From a virus: a DNA stretch of 32,235 nt. Positions 25,181-31,382 of the stretch are shown piece by piece (the stretch's first letter is position 1; each line of letters opens with the position of its first letter). The position numbers and the translations under genes are program-made. The notes beneath the pieces were generated by a model that worked only from the letters and a program-made list of their open reading frames with translations, was not told where the DNA came from and did no database searches. The stretch covers positions 1-32,235 of the IMG/VR virus record IMGVR_UViG_3300023174_000443. One strand, given 5' to 3'.

Positions 25181-25744
25181 ATGACTACTCTTGCGGCCAT
25201 ACAAGGTGATGGCTGGTGCACGATCGGTGCGGACAGTCAAGCTAGCGATGAATCTGGTTTCATGATGCAGATTGTCACAGGCAAAACATTTAAGAACGGA
25301 CCTACGCTAATCGCAGGTGCAGGTGCGGTGCGTGGAATCAACATACTTCAGTTTGGTTGGTCAGCACCTCGCTTCGCCGGCAGGTCTACAGACGAATACA
25401 TGACAAAGGTATTTATACCTAGCATGCGACAGGCGTTTATTAAATCTGGATACGACATGAAGGACGATGGAGACGTAGCGTACAACGACAACAACTTCAT
25501 CGTTGCGGTTAAGGGAAATCTTTACAGCATTGCCGAGGATTACTCGTGGGAAAGATGTAAGCGTGGACTCTACGTTGCCGGTTCAGGAGGCAAGTACGCT
25601 CTTGGAGCTCTCGGAGCTCTACAGGCTGAAAAAGCTAAGAACGTTGAGGAGGCTGAGAAGCTGCTGCGAAAGGCAATTGAGGTTTCTATACGGTGGGATG
25701 CCTACTCAGGTGGAGAGATAACGATCATGTCTCAGAGAGGCTAG
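25181..25744 (+). CDS. Proteasome-beta / HslV-like Ntn-hydrolase
   Basis: 187 residues from the ATG at 25181 (GGGGGAACT before it). After Met removal the protein starts Thr-Thr (TTLAAIQGDGWCTIGADSQA), the classical N-terminal nucleophile arrangement of the T1 family, with Asp at position 18. GKTFKNGPTLIAGAGAVRG supplies the expected Lys and glycine-rich turn, and GLYVAGSGGKYALGALGAL matches the later G-S-G-x-x-x-A-x-G-A segment. It needs no propeptide cleavage beyond Met. No regulatory ATPase of HslU or Mpa type is in the window. It could form its own chamber or mix with host proteasome subunits, an inference that depends on host. Confidence 0.85.
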   Translation: MTTLAAIQGDGWCTIGADSQASDESGFMMQIVTGKTFKNGPTLIAGAGAVRGINILQFGWSAPRFAGRSTDEYMTKVFIPSMRQAFIKSGYDMKDDGDVAYNDNNFIVAVKGNLYSIAEDYSWERCKRGLYVAGSGGKYALGALGALQAEKAKNVEEAEKLLRKAIEVSIRWDAYSGGEITIMSQRG

Positions 25745-25748
25745 AAAA

Positions 25749-25762
25749 CCTGATATAATAGA
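25749..25762 (+). promoter_or_regulatory. Extended -10 promoter cassette
   Basis: CCTGATATAATAGA, followed by GTGACGAAAGGAC and the ATG at 25789. Drives the phosphatase and deacetylase genes downstream. Confidence 0.77.
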
Positions 25763-25788
25763 CCTATTAAGTGACGAAAGGACAAATT

Positions 25789-26016
25789 ATGGACGTAAAA
25801 AACATGACGTACGTAGTTCAAACACCTACCTGCCGACTTTGCAACAAAACCGGTACGGTTGAGATTCCAGCCGATGGTTTCTTTAAGTGGAACTTTGGCA
25901 TGTTAATTCAAGACGCGCTACCTGATTTGGACAAATCACTACGAGAACAAATGATGACCGGAACTCACCCGAGTTGCTGGGAACTAATGATGCACGATGA
26001 AGAGGACAACGAGTAA
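25789..26016 (+). CDS. Hypothetical zinc-motif protein, first gene of the phosphatase-deacetylase operon
   Basis: 75 residues from the ATG at 25789; the GTG 18 bp upstream is in the leader. CRLCNKTGTVEIPADG followed by FKWNFGMLIQDALPDL, REQMMTGTHPSCW: a C-x2-C knuckle plus a later H-P-S-C that may complete a zinc site. The C-x2-C-x-x-T ... W ... I-Q-x-A-x-P ... G-x-H-x-x-C-W pattern resembles a common actinophage hypothetical. It overlaps the phosphatase ATG by one base. Confidence 0.78.
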   Translation: MDVKNMTYVVQTPTCRLCNKTGTVEIPADGFFKWNFGMLIQDALPDLDKSLREQMMTGTHPSCWELMMHDEEDNE

Positions 26017-26537
26017 TGGAAATTGTAGAGGACAAAAACTTATACGCACCAGTTCACGATATTGGCTGGGACTTCCCCCTATGGAGTGAGATCCTCCCAG
26101 GTTTATGGCTTGGTGGTACGGATGACAATGACACGATTGAAACCGGTGTCAATGCGTACTTGCCACGTGTAATTACAAAGAATGAATTTGATACGGTGGT
26201 CACACTTTACTCATGGGCTCAACCTGTTGACTGGTTGGTCGAGGAGGCACGCTATGGATTCTACGATTCAGAGATCAGTCACATCGATTTTGATGCGGTT
26301 GAGAGAGCTGCAGAGTTTGCGTACAACGCCTGGAAGTCTGGTAAGCGTGTGTTAGTTCGCTGTCAGGCTGGAATAAATCGCTCAGGTCTTGTCATGGCTC
26401 ATGTTCTGATGAAGGACGGATACACGGCAAAGGGCGCGATAAATCTTATGCGGGAAAAAAGAAGTAAGGCTGTTTTATTAAACAACCACTTCGTTGATTA
26501 TTTAGTTATGTCCGAGGAGGTACCTAGTGCAAGATAA
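26016..26537 (+). CDS. Dual-specificity protein phosphatase-like
   Basis: 173 residues. The signature VRCQAGINRSG (C116, R122) is the C-x5-R-[ST] loop of cysteine-dependent phosphatases; the usual His before Cys is Arg here. EILPGLWLGG near the N-terminus is the standard opening strand of the family, and VVTLYSWAQP matches the next. An Asp in the YDSEISHIDFD stretch could be the general acid. Compact dual-specificity phosphatases occur in mycobacteria and their phages. Substrates might be host phosphoproteins or nucleotides. Cytoplasmic. The end overlaps the deacetylase start by 11 bp. Confidence 0.85.
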   Translation: MEIVEDKNLYAPVHDIGWDFPLWSEILPGLWLGGTDDNDTIETGVNAYLPRVITKNEFDTVVTLYSWAQPVDWLVEEARYGFYDSEISHIDFDAVERAAEFAYNAWKSGKRVLVRCQAGINRSGLVMAHVLMKDGYTAKGAINLMREKRSKAVLLNNHFVDYLVMSEEVPSAR

Positions 26538-27465
26538 GATACATGTAGCGTATGACGACGTGTACCTTGATTGGAAGCTAGGTGGTAGGACAACAGATTC
26601 ACATCCTACTAATCCTGTGCGTGCCAAGTACGCGACGCAACTTCTTTCTAACGATCATGAGCTTGTTATCGTAAAACCAGATATTCAAGAAGGCGATCGA
26701 GCTAGAGTTGAATCTATCCACGACAAGGACTATGTTTCTAGAGTTCTTGACGATGGCCATTGCGGCGAGTGGTACCCAGACCAGGTTGAGCTTGGAAAGG
26801 TTGCCCTTCACATGTTTGCCGGAACAGTTCGGTTAACAGAGAAGATGATTGCCGACGAGCTAAGGATTGGCTTTAATCCTCAGGGAGCTAAGCATCACGC
26901 TCAGTACGATCATAGCTCTGGCTTCTGCGTGTTTAACGACATGGCTTGGGCTGCAAAGGAATTTCAGAAAAATGGCATGAAGGTTATGTACATTGACTGG
27001 GACGCACATCACGGCGATGGCGTTGAAAACCTTTTGGCAGATGATCCTGATCTTGTGACGTGTTCTATTCACGACTCGGCTATCTTCCCTGGCACAGGAC
27101 TAAAAGGTCACTCGCCGAAAAAAGGAATATACAACTGGGCACTTGATCCAGCCAGCGGTGACGATACCTTTATGGCTGCCATGGGTGAGATTGAAACACT
27201 TGCCGATAAGATCAAGCCGGACGTAGTTCTGCTAGCTACCGGAGCCGATGCACATCGCACCGATCCGCTGTCTACGCTTAACTTTGACTACTACGGATAT
27301 GACTTTGCGGCTCGCACTGTTGGCCGAATTGCATCTTCCTACTCTCAAGGAAGAGTGCTCATCGGAGGAGCTGGTGGATACCAGCCGTTCGATCATACTC
27401 CTGCGATCTGGGCAAAGGTCGTAGACGCGGTCTACGAGGAGGTTTCACTTTTCGCAAGAAAGTGA
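26527..27465 (+). CDS. Histone-deacetylase-fold (AcuC / acetylpolyamine amidohydrolase-like) enzyme
   Basis: 312 residues from a GTG behind GAGGAGGTACCTA. All arginase/HDAC-fold catalytic elements are present: tandem His123-His124 (AKHHAQYDHSSGFC), zinc ligands Asp159 and His161 in IDWDAHHGDG, third ligand Asp241 in TGADAHRTDPL, and the transition-state Tyr285 in GGAGGYQP. A N-terminal HPTNPVRAK resembles the H-P-E-x-P-x-R of HDACs. The predicted reaction is Zn-dependent removal of acetyl groups from lysines, polyamines or similar amines. In bacteria AcuC reactivates acetyl-CoA synthetase. In a phage it may reverse host acetylation or salvage acetate; this is inference. Phage-borne copies are rare to my knowledge. 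Confidence 0.9.
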   Translation: MQDKIHVAYDDVYLDWKLGGRTTDSHPTNPVRAKYATQLLSNDHELVIVKPDIQEGDRARVESIHDKDYVSRVLDDGHCGEWYPDQVELGKVALHMFAGTVRLTEKMIADELRIGFNPQGAKHHAQYDHSSGFCVFNDMAWAAKEFQKNGMKVMYIDWDAHHGDGVENLLADDPDLVTCSIHDSAIFPGTGLKGHSPKKGIYNWALDPASGDDTFMAAMGEIETLADKIKPDVVLLATGADAHRTDPLSTLNFDYYGYDFAARTVGRIASSYSQGRVLIGGAGGYQPFDHTPAIWAKVVDAVYEEVSLFARK

Positions 27466-27561
27466 TACAGTATTACTAACCGCAAGGTCCGTTCATACCT
27501 ACGCGGGGGTCTCCTTGGTGAGCCTCCAATCCCACCAGGTTGAGACATCCTTTAGGAGTAG
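27466..27561 (+). other. Intergenic segment before the large terminase, possible small RNA
   Basis: No ORF with an RBS is visible. The GGGGGTCTCC and GGTGAGCCTCC runs, with a pairing GGT/ACC around GAGCCTCCAATCCC, hint at structure ending in the strong terminator that follows. Only a weak promoter candidate (gtgatacagtattact) precedes it. It could equally be the untranslated 3' end of the deacetylase mRNA. Confidence 0.35.
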
Positions 27562-27598
27562 AAGCTAGGCGACCTATCCGCCTAGCTTTTACTTTTTT
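27562..27598 (+). terminator. Strong rho-independent terminator
   Basis: AAGCTAGGCG (27562-27571) pairs exactly with CGCCTAGCTT (27579-27588), followed by TTACTTTTTT. It isolates the large terminase from the early-type genes upstream. Confidence 0.85.
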
Positions 27599-27600
27599 AA

Positions 27601-27614
27601 TGTACTATAGTACA
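27601..27614 (+). promoter_or_regulatory. TGTAC-N4-GTACA operator before the large terminase
   Basis: TGTACTATAGTACA is a perfect palindrome 1 bp before the ATG. TATAGT or TACTAT inside it can serve as a -10 box and would start transcription at or next to the ATG, so the mRNA is leaderless or nearly so. The half-sites are identical to those before the small terminase (11164-11177). Confidence 0.62.
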
Positions 27615-27615
27615 C

Positions 27616-29010
27616 ATGGCAAAGAGCATGATGGAAAAGTTAGCTCTCCTCTCTGAGGAGGAGAAGCAGGCCGTGCTTGCAGGATTCGATGCCGATCAAC
27701 TTCTTTGGGACTGGTCCGTGTGGGGTCGGCCTGAACAGCAGGCGCCTGAGGGCGATTGGTCAATCTGGCTTTACATGGCTGGTCGCGGAGCTGGTAAGAC
27801 TCGCACTGCAGCCGAGTGGGTAAGAACGGAAGCGCGCGATTCAAGCAAAGGACAGAAGCGTTTTGCACTCGTAGCTCGAACTGCCGCTGACGTACGTGAC
27901 GTTATCGTTGAGGGTGAGTCAGGAATCATTAACGTGACTCCTCCTAGCGAGCGCCCGTTGTACGAACCGTCAAAGCGAAGACTAACCTGGCCAAACGGAA
28001 ACACAGCTACTTGTTTCACAGCTGATGAGCCGGATTCCCTCCGTGGTCCACAATTTACTCACGCCTGGGGCGATGAGGTTGCAGCCTGGAGGCAAACTCC
28101 CGATGCGGCAGGTATGACCGCGTTCGATAACCTTCGCGTCGGTACTCGTCTTGGAGCTAATCCAAAGATCATGGTGACGACAACTCCTAAGCGTGTTCCG
28201 CTGCTCTACCAGCTGATGGCTGAGGCGACCAAGACAGGGCGTGTGGTAATTACACGTGGTTCAACCATGGACAACACCGGAAATCTTTCTAAAACCTATC
28301 TAGACGCCATTCTTGGCGTGTACGAGGGTACTCGTCTAGCAAGTCAGGAGCTATACGGTGAGATGCTCTCGGACGTCGAGGGAGCTCTGTGGACACAGGA
28401 ACTTATCGATAAGGGACGTGACATGCAGTATCCGATCGGAACTCCGCTACGCTGCATCGGTGTAGATCCTTCCGTAGCTGAAAATCCACGAGACGAGTGC
28501 GGCATAGTTGTCGTAGCCTCAACCGGTGAACGAGATCTTTACAAGCGTCAGAGCTGGGTACTTGAGGACGCGTCCATTCACGGCTCGCCCGACGTGTGGG
28601 CAAACCGAGTAGTTCAGATGGCTCGCAAGTGGGGCTGTCCTGTCGTGGCTGAGGTTAACCAAGGTGGTGCGCTTGTTCGCAACGCCATAAACACGATTGA
28701 CCCAACGGTAAAGGTTCTTGAGGTACACTCCAAGTACGGCAAGGCACTTCGCGCCGAGCCGATAACCCTTGCCTACGAGCAAACCCGCGTTCATCACGTG
28801 GGCTACCTTGGAGACCTAGAGTCTCAGATGTGTGCCTGGATTCCTGGCGAGGGTAAATCCCCCGACCGAGTCGACGCGCTGGTCCATGCCCTTACGGCGC
28901 TGCTGATCAAGCCACCCTCCGGCTTCATGGGCGGAAAGATCAAGGCCAAATCTCCAGCTCACCGAAAGATCCCGAGTTTCAGGGGCAGAGGCGGGTTCTC
29001 TGTCAGGTAG
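27616..29010 (+). CDS. terL: Terminase large subunit
   Basis: 464 residues. Walker A AGRGAGKT at 55-62, Walker B THAWGDE near 147-153 with the catalytic Glu, a motif-III-like MVTTTPK, and a C-terminal RNase-H-like nuclease with Asp in CIGVDPS near 280-286 and the late SPDRVDALVHA near 415-424. Length and motifs fit a complete TerL. It translocates DNA into proheads and cuts it. Unusually, the small subunit gene is 16 kb upstream, and no portal gene follows. The start lacks an SD and is covered by an operator palindrome, which suggests timed late expression. Confidence 0.95.
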   Translation: MAKSMMEKLALLSEEEKQAVLAGFDADQLLWDWSVWGRPEQQAPEGDWSIWLYMAGRGAGKTRTAAEWVRTEARDSSKGQKRFALVARTAADVRDVIVEGESGIINVTPPSERPLYEPSKRRLTWPNGNTATCFTADEPDSLRGPQFTHAWGDEVAAWRQTPDAAGMTAFDNLRVGTRLGANPKIMVTTTPKRVPLLYQLMAEATKTGRVVITRGSTMDNTGNLSKTYLDAILGVYEGTRLASQELYGEMLSDVEGALWTQELIDKGRDMQYPIGTPLRCIGVDPSVAENPRDECGIVVVASTGERDLYKRQSWVLEDASIHGSPDVWANRVVQMARKWGCPVVAEVNQGGALVRNAINTIDPTVKVLEVHSKYGKALRAEPITLAYEQTRVHHVGYLGDLESQMCAWIPGEGKSPDRVDALVHALTALLIKPPSGFMGGKIKAKSPAHRKIPSFRGRGGFSVR

Positions 29011-29012
29011 AT

Positions 29013-29026
29013 CCTGATATAATAGT
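29013..29026 (+). promoter_or_regulatory. Extended -10 promoter cassette
   Basis: CCTGATATAATAGT, followed by a hairpin AAGGCA-ACAA-TGCCTT (29033-29048) and then AACGACGAAAAGGAC before the ATG at 29070. The extra stem is absent from most other cassettes. Confidence 0.76.
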
Positions 29027-29069
29027 TCTTACAAGGCAACAATGCCTTAACGACGAAAAGGACACCCAT

Positions 29070-29138
29070 ATGTTAGTACTAGTTGCATTTCCAATACTCA
29101 TGCTTGGTACACTTTTATTTGTGGCATTTAGCCTATAA
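29070..29138 (+). CDS. 22-residue hydrophobic microprotein
   Basis: MLVLVAFPILMLGTLLFVAF followed by SL. One membrane helix and nothing else. A consensus promoter, the CGACGAAAAGGA RBS and a dedicated strong terminator bracket it, so the peptide is probably real. It would sit in the host membrane; its role is unknown. Confidence 0.62.
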   Translation: MLVLVAFPILMLGTLLFVAFSL

Positions 29139-29151
29139 TACAGACGTAAGC

Positions 29152-29187
29152 AAAAAACCCTGGAACTAATCTTCCAGGGTTTTTTAC
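29152..29187. terminator. Bidirectional terminator
   Basis: AAAAAACCCTGGAA (29152-29165) pairs exactly with TTCCAGGGTTTTTT (29172-29185). A-tract and T-tract on the two sides make it work on both strands. Confidence 0.9.
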
Positions 29188-29199
29188 TTTCCTGATCTT

Positions 29200-29213
29200 C
29201 CTGATATAATTAA
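29200..29213 (+). promoter_or_regulatory. Extended -10 promoter cassette
   Basis: CCTGATATAATTAA, exact consensus. The leader here (CATCAACGGATTGGAGATCCAAG) has GGAG in place of the usual AAAGGA. Confidence 0.77.
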
Positions 29214-29238
29214 ACCATCAACGGATTGGAGATCCAAG

Positions 29239-29412
29239 ATGGCTAAGTACGAGGCTGGAAATCAAACGTGCTACGTATATACCTTTAATGACCCTTCACT
29301 AAGCAACATACTTCAATATTGCCGTAGCTACGCCGAGGCTGAGTCCTGGGCACAGACCTACAGAAGCATGGGACTTGCAAGCTGGGGTGAAAGAAACACC
29401 GTATCAAGATAA
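29239..29412 (+). CDS. 57-residue hypothetical protein
   Basis: MAKYEAGNQTCYVYTFNDPS, then SNILQYCRSYAEAESWAQTY and a short Arg/Ser end. A beta hairpin followed by a helix. TTGGAGATCCAAG precedes the ATG. No family recognised; two cysteines seem insufficient for a metal site. Confidence 0.66.
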   Translation: MAKYEAGNQTCYVYTFNDPSLSNILQYCRSYAEAESWAQTYRSMGLASWGERNTVSR

Positions 29413-29430
29413 TTCAATTATCCTGACCTT

Positions 29431-29444
29431 CCTGTTATAATTAA
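29431..29444 (+). promoter_or_regulatory. Extended -10 promoter cassette
   Basis: CCTGTTATAATTAA, identical to the one at 13283, with AAAACGACGAAAGGAC before the ATG at 29476. Confidence 0.75.
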
Positions 29445-29475
29445 CCCAAGGACAAAACGACGAAAGGACTTCCCC

Positions 29476-29709
29476 ATGAAAATCAAGATAAATAACTTTA
29501 GAGGTTATCGGTACCGTAGGTACGCGGTTGCAATGAAGTTCGTTGCCACTGCCTGGGTTATCTACTCAGCGATGTTCTTCTTTGCAGGTGAAAGCCTGCT
29601 AACGTTCGTTGGCGCAGTTATCATGGGAGTTCTGGGATTCTTCCCAGCCATGCTTCTTGCCGCGGCAATGGATGACATTGCGAACACCGAGTTCGCAAAC
29701 CGAAAATAA
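29476..29709 (+). CDS. Two-TM membrane protein
   Basis: 77 residues: a basic N-terminus (MKIKINNFRGYRYRRYAVAM), TM1 at about 22-37 (VATAWVIYSAMFFFAG), TM2 at about 42-64 (LTFVGAVIMGVLGFFPAMLL) and a polar end. By the positive-inside rule the N-terminus is cytoplasmic. It might be a membrane-targeted phage effector or holin-like. Another membrane protein follows 10 bp later. Confidence 0.72.
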   Translation: MKIKINNFRGYRYRRYAVAMKFVATAWVIYSAMFFFAGESLLTFVGAVIMGVLGFFPAMLLAAAMDDIANTEFANRK

Positions 29710-29719
29710 GGAGATAGTC

Positions 29720-29920
29720 ATGGATCCACTTTTTAGCATTGAAACCTATGAGCAATTTCTATCGATCTACGTAAGAGATCTGATAGCACTTGACGTAAAC
29801 ATGTTTTTAATCCTTGCGGCTGCCTTGGTTGGCATCGCCGTAAAGATCTACCGCTACAGGAAGAACACCGTAAAGGTTGAACCCTTGCTTGGCGTCGTAG
29901 GTCCAAGAAAAAAGAAATAA
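29720..29920 (+). CDS. Single-TM membrane protein
   Basis: 66 residues from the ATG at 29720, with AAGGAG 7 nt upstream. An acidic N-terminus (MDPLFSIETYEQFLSIYVRD) is followed by one TM (MFLILAAALVGIAVKIY) and a basic tail (RYRKN ... GPRKKK). The topology is N-out, C-in. Co-transcribed with the two-TM protein upstream and possibly paired with it. Function unknown. Confidence 0.7.
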   Translation: MDPLFSIETYEQFLSIYVRDLIALDVNMFLILAAALVGIAVKIYRYRKNTVKVEPLLGVVGPRKKK

Positions 29921-29929
29921 GGAGTAAAT

Positions 29930-30196
29930 ATGAAAACTACAAGAGACACATCTAAAGAAATCGTGGCAAGTGAGTGTAAGTGTATCGTTTATCATCCGCC
30001 TGTAGGTGGAACACACTGGACACAGCTGGTCCGCGAGTTCAAGCAAACAGGAAATATTCTAATCGGATATCAAGTGTGGGGTAAATGCGAGGCAAGAGAT
30101 GAAGAACAACTTCAGCCTGGTGAACGCATGTGGGGTCCACAACTTACCGGACAGGTAAGGGAATATAAAGATGAGGATTTACAAGAAGAGGAATAA
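29930..30196 (+). CDS. Acidic hypothetical protein
   Basis: 88 residues: MKTTRDTSKEIVASECKCIV, YHPPVGGTHWTQLVREFKQT, NILIGYQVWGKCEARDEEQL and an acidic tail. AAGGAGTAAAT precedes the ATG. A possible C/H metal site (CKC, H and a later C) is weak. No family recognised. Confidence 0.68.
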   Translation: MKTTRDTSKEIVASECKCIVYHPPVGGTHWTQLVREFKQTGNILIGYQVWGKCEARDEEQLQPGERMWGPQLTGQVREYKDEDLQEEE

Positions 30197-30242
30197 GGAA
30201 TATATTCTTCCCAAGGACGAATACGGAGGACCAACATGCTAG
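30171..30242 (+). CDS. Possible 23-residue basic peptide
   Basis: MRIYKKRNKEYILPKDEYGG followed by PTC. It overlaps the end of the preceding gene by 26 bp and the start of the next by 7 bp, bridging the only gap between them. Only a weak GGGAA lies upstream. The basic start looks gene-like, but chance is not excluded. Confidence 0.3.
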   Translation: MRIYKKRNKEYILPKDEYGGPTC

Positions 30243-30685
30243 GCACAAACCAGCGCGAACAACGCTACGTCTATGATGCCTGTTCCTTGTGCGGTGACGC
30301 AAACGTACTCGTCTACCAACTTGATGAGAAGCTTATGTGTGCTAGTGACTATAAAAAGTTAACTGCAAACATTCGCTTCGTCCAGCACTGTGATCAGTGT
30401 GATAGTCCGAGTGCTGTTCGGGATCCTTCCCACCGGCGCAACGAGTATCTATGCGGTTCATGTCACGAGAAAAATGGATTTCTAGTTAGAACAAGTATCA
30501 CAAAGAAAGCTCTAGTATCTCTTACCTCGATCCTGAGGAAGACCGAGAAGCTTGAGTGCTACGCCGCTAACTACGGAACCGAGTGTGACAACAACCTAAA
30601 ACCTAGGTCTGCCTGGGGCGGAAAGGTACTATGCAACAAGCATGGGAAAACTCCTCCTAAGCCGGAAAAAGGTAAGAAATCTTGA
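30236..30685 (+). CDS. Triple zinc-knuckle protein
   Basis: 149 residues with three successive zinc-type modules: CSLCGDANVLVYQLDEKLMC (about 16-35), CDQCDSPSAVRD leading to LCGSCHEKNG (about 52-80), and CYAANYGTEC leading to LCNKHGK (about 108-137). The C-x2-C ... L-C-x2-[CHD] spacing resembles the DUF7455-like proteins, so it may have arisen by repetition of that module. CGGAGGACCAAC precedes the ATG. Probably a nucleic-acid or protein adaptor; function unknown. Confidence 0.75.
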   Translation: MLGTNQREQRYVYDACSLCGDANVLVYQLDEKLMCASDYKKLTANIRFVQHCDQCDSPSAVRDPSHRRNEYLCGSCHEKNGFLVRTSITKKALVSLTSILRKTEKLECYAANYGTECDNNLKPRSAWGGKVLCNKHGKTPPKPEKGKKS

Positions 30686-30783
30686 GCAGTACCACTTTGC
30701 TCAATATGACAGGCGAGCTAATCGCGCGTTCACCTGCCTAGCTATTACAGCGCGAAAACGAAGAAACTACGAAAGGAAGACCA

Positions 30784-30963
30784 GTGTCAACAATTACACC
30801 TACGCAGGCTGCGTCACTGTACACATCGGGTAAGTCCGTGGTGGAGGTAGCCCAGGAGCTTGGAATTACATACGGCAAGGCCCGTAAGCTAATACAGGAA
30901 TCAGGCACCGATATCCGCAACACCTCCGATAGACTTAAGGGTAAGACCCGAAAGGCTAAGTAA
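30784..30963 (+). CDS. Small HTH DNA-binding protein
   Basis: 59 residues from a GTG behind ACGAAAGGAAGACCA. A resolvase/Hin-type HTH spans about 8-40: AASLYTSGKSVVEVAQELGI then TYGKARKLIQESG. The tail is basic (LKGKTRKAK). Small proteins of this build occur in actinophages as putative regulators. The start carries the same leader style as the promoter cassettes, but I see no matching -10 box upstream. The stop overlaps the holin candidate start. Confidence 0.75.
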   Translation: MSTITPTQAASLYTSGKSVVEVAQELGITYGKARKLIQESGTDIRNTSDRLKGKTRKAK

Positions 30964-31133
30964 TGAATAACCTGCTACTTGTCCTGCGGGAGCTAGCCTG
31001 GCCAGCCATAATCTCGGCTGGGTCATCTAGTATCGCCGTGTTGGTGGCACTCAGTTCCCCTGAGAAGGGTACCTTGATCCTAGCCCTAGGGTTAACCTCG
31101 GTATCATCGGCGTTGCTGGCTCTAAGGAGCTAG
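30963..31133 (+). CDS. Two-TM holin-like protein
   Basis: 56 residues: MNNLLLVLRELAWPAIISAG, a hydrophobic run (SSIAVLVALSS), a short polar turn (PEKG) and a second hydrophobic run (TLILALGLTSVSSALLAL), ending RS. It overlaps the HTH stop by one base. It precedes the exported lysozyme-like gene by 249 bp, so a holin role is plausible from both topology and position. No family motif is seen. Confidence 0.65.
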   Translation: MNNLLLVLRELAWPAIISAGSSSIAVLVALSSPEKGTLILALGLTSVSSALLALRS

Positions 31134-31188
31134 GACCCAACATACTTGGAGAAATGGGTACCTACGGGTGCCTATTTCGCCTTTGCTA

Positions 31189-31197
31189 TGGTATAGT
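31189..31197 (+). promoter_or_regulatory. Extended -10 promoter of the lysozyme-like gene
   Basis: TGGTATAGT is a TGn plus -10 box. The -10 region sits within the inverted repeat GGTATAGTTATACC (31190-31203), which could bind a regulator. Confidence 0.5.
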
Positions 31198-31203
31198 TAT
31201 ACC

Positions 31204-31382
31204 CAATGGGCAAACAGCCCAACTACGGAGAGACGGAGGACCGACATTGTCATCCCTTTTTATCTCCGGCCCTATGCAAGCGGTAGAGGACAGGCGCAAG
31301 CTTGAGAAGCATAGCGGTAGCAAGAAGCTTAGTGGATATTCACTAGGTTGTCCCATCCCTAACCTAAGGAGGCGAACTAGCG
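31204..31382 (+). promoter_or_regulatory. Long, possibly structured leader of the lysozyme-like gene
   Basis: About 180 nt separate the predicted start site from the TTG at 31383. CTATGCAAGC at 31273-31282 can pair with GCTT and GCATAG near 31299-31313 around a GAGAA bulge. CGGAG/CTCCG forms another stem upstream, and AGCGGTAG occurs twice. A cyclic-di-AMP riboswitch was considered, since these precede wall hydrolases in actinobacteria, but its core is not recognisable. Confidence 0.4.

Noticed and set aside
27466-27561. tRNA-like sequence (GGTTGAGACATCC resembling a T arm)
   Set aside because: The T-arm consensus fails and no acceptor or anticodon arm can be built. No tRNA was found anywhere in the window.
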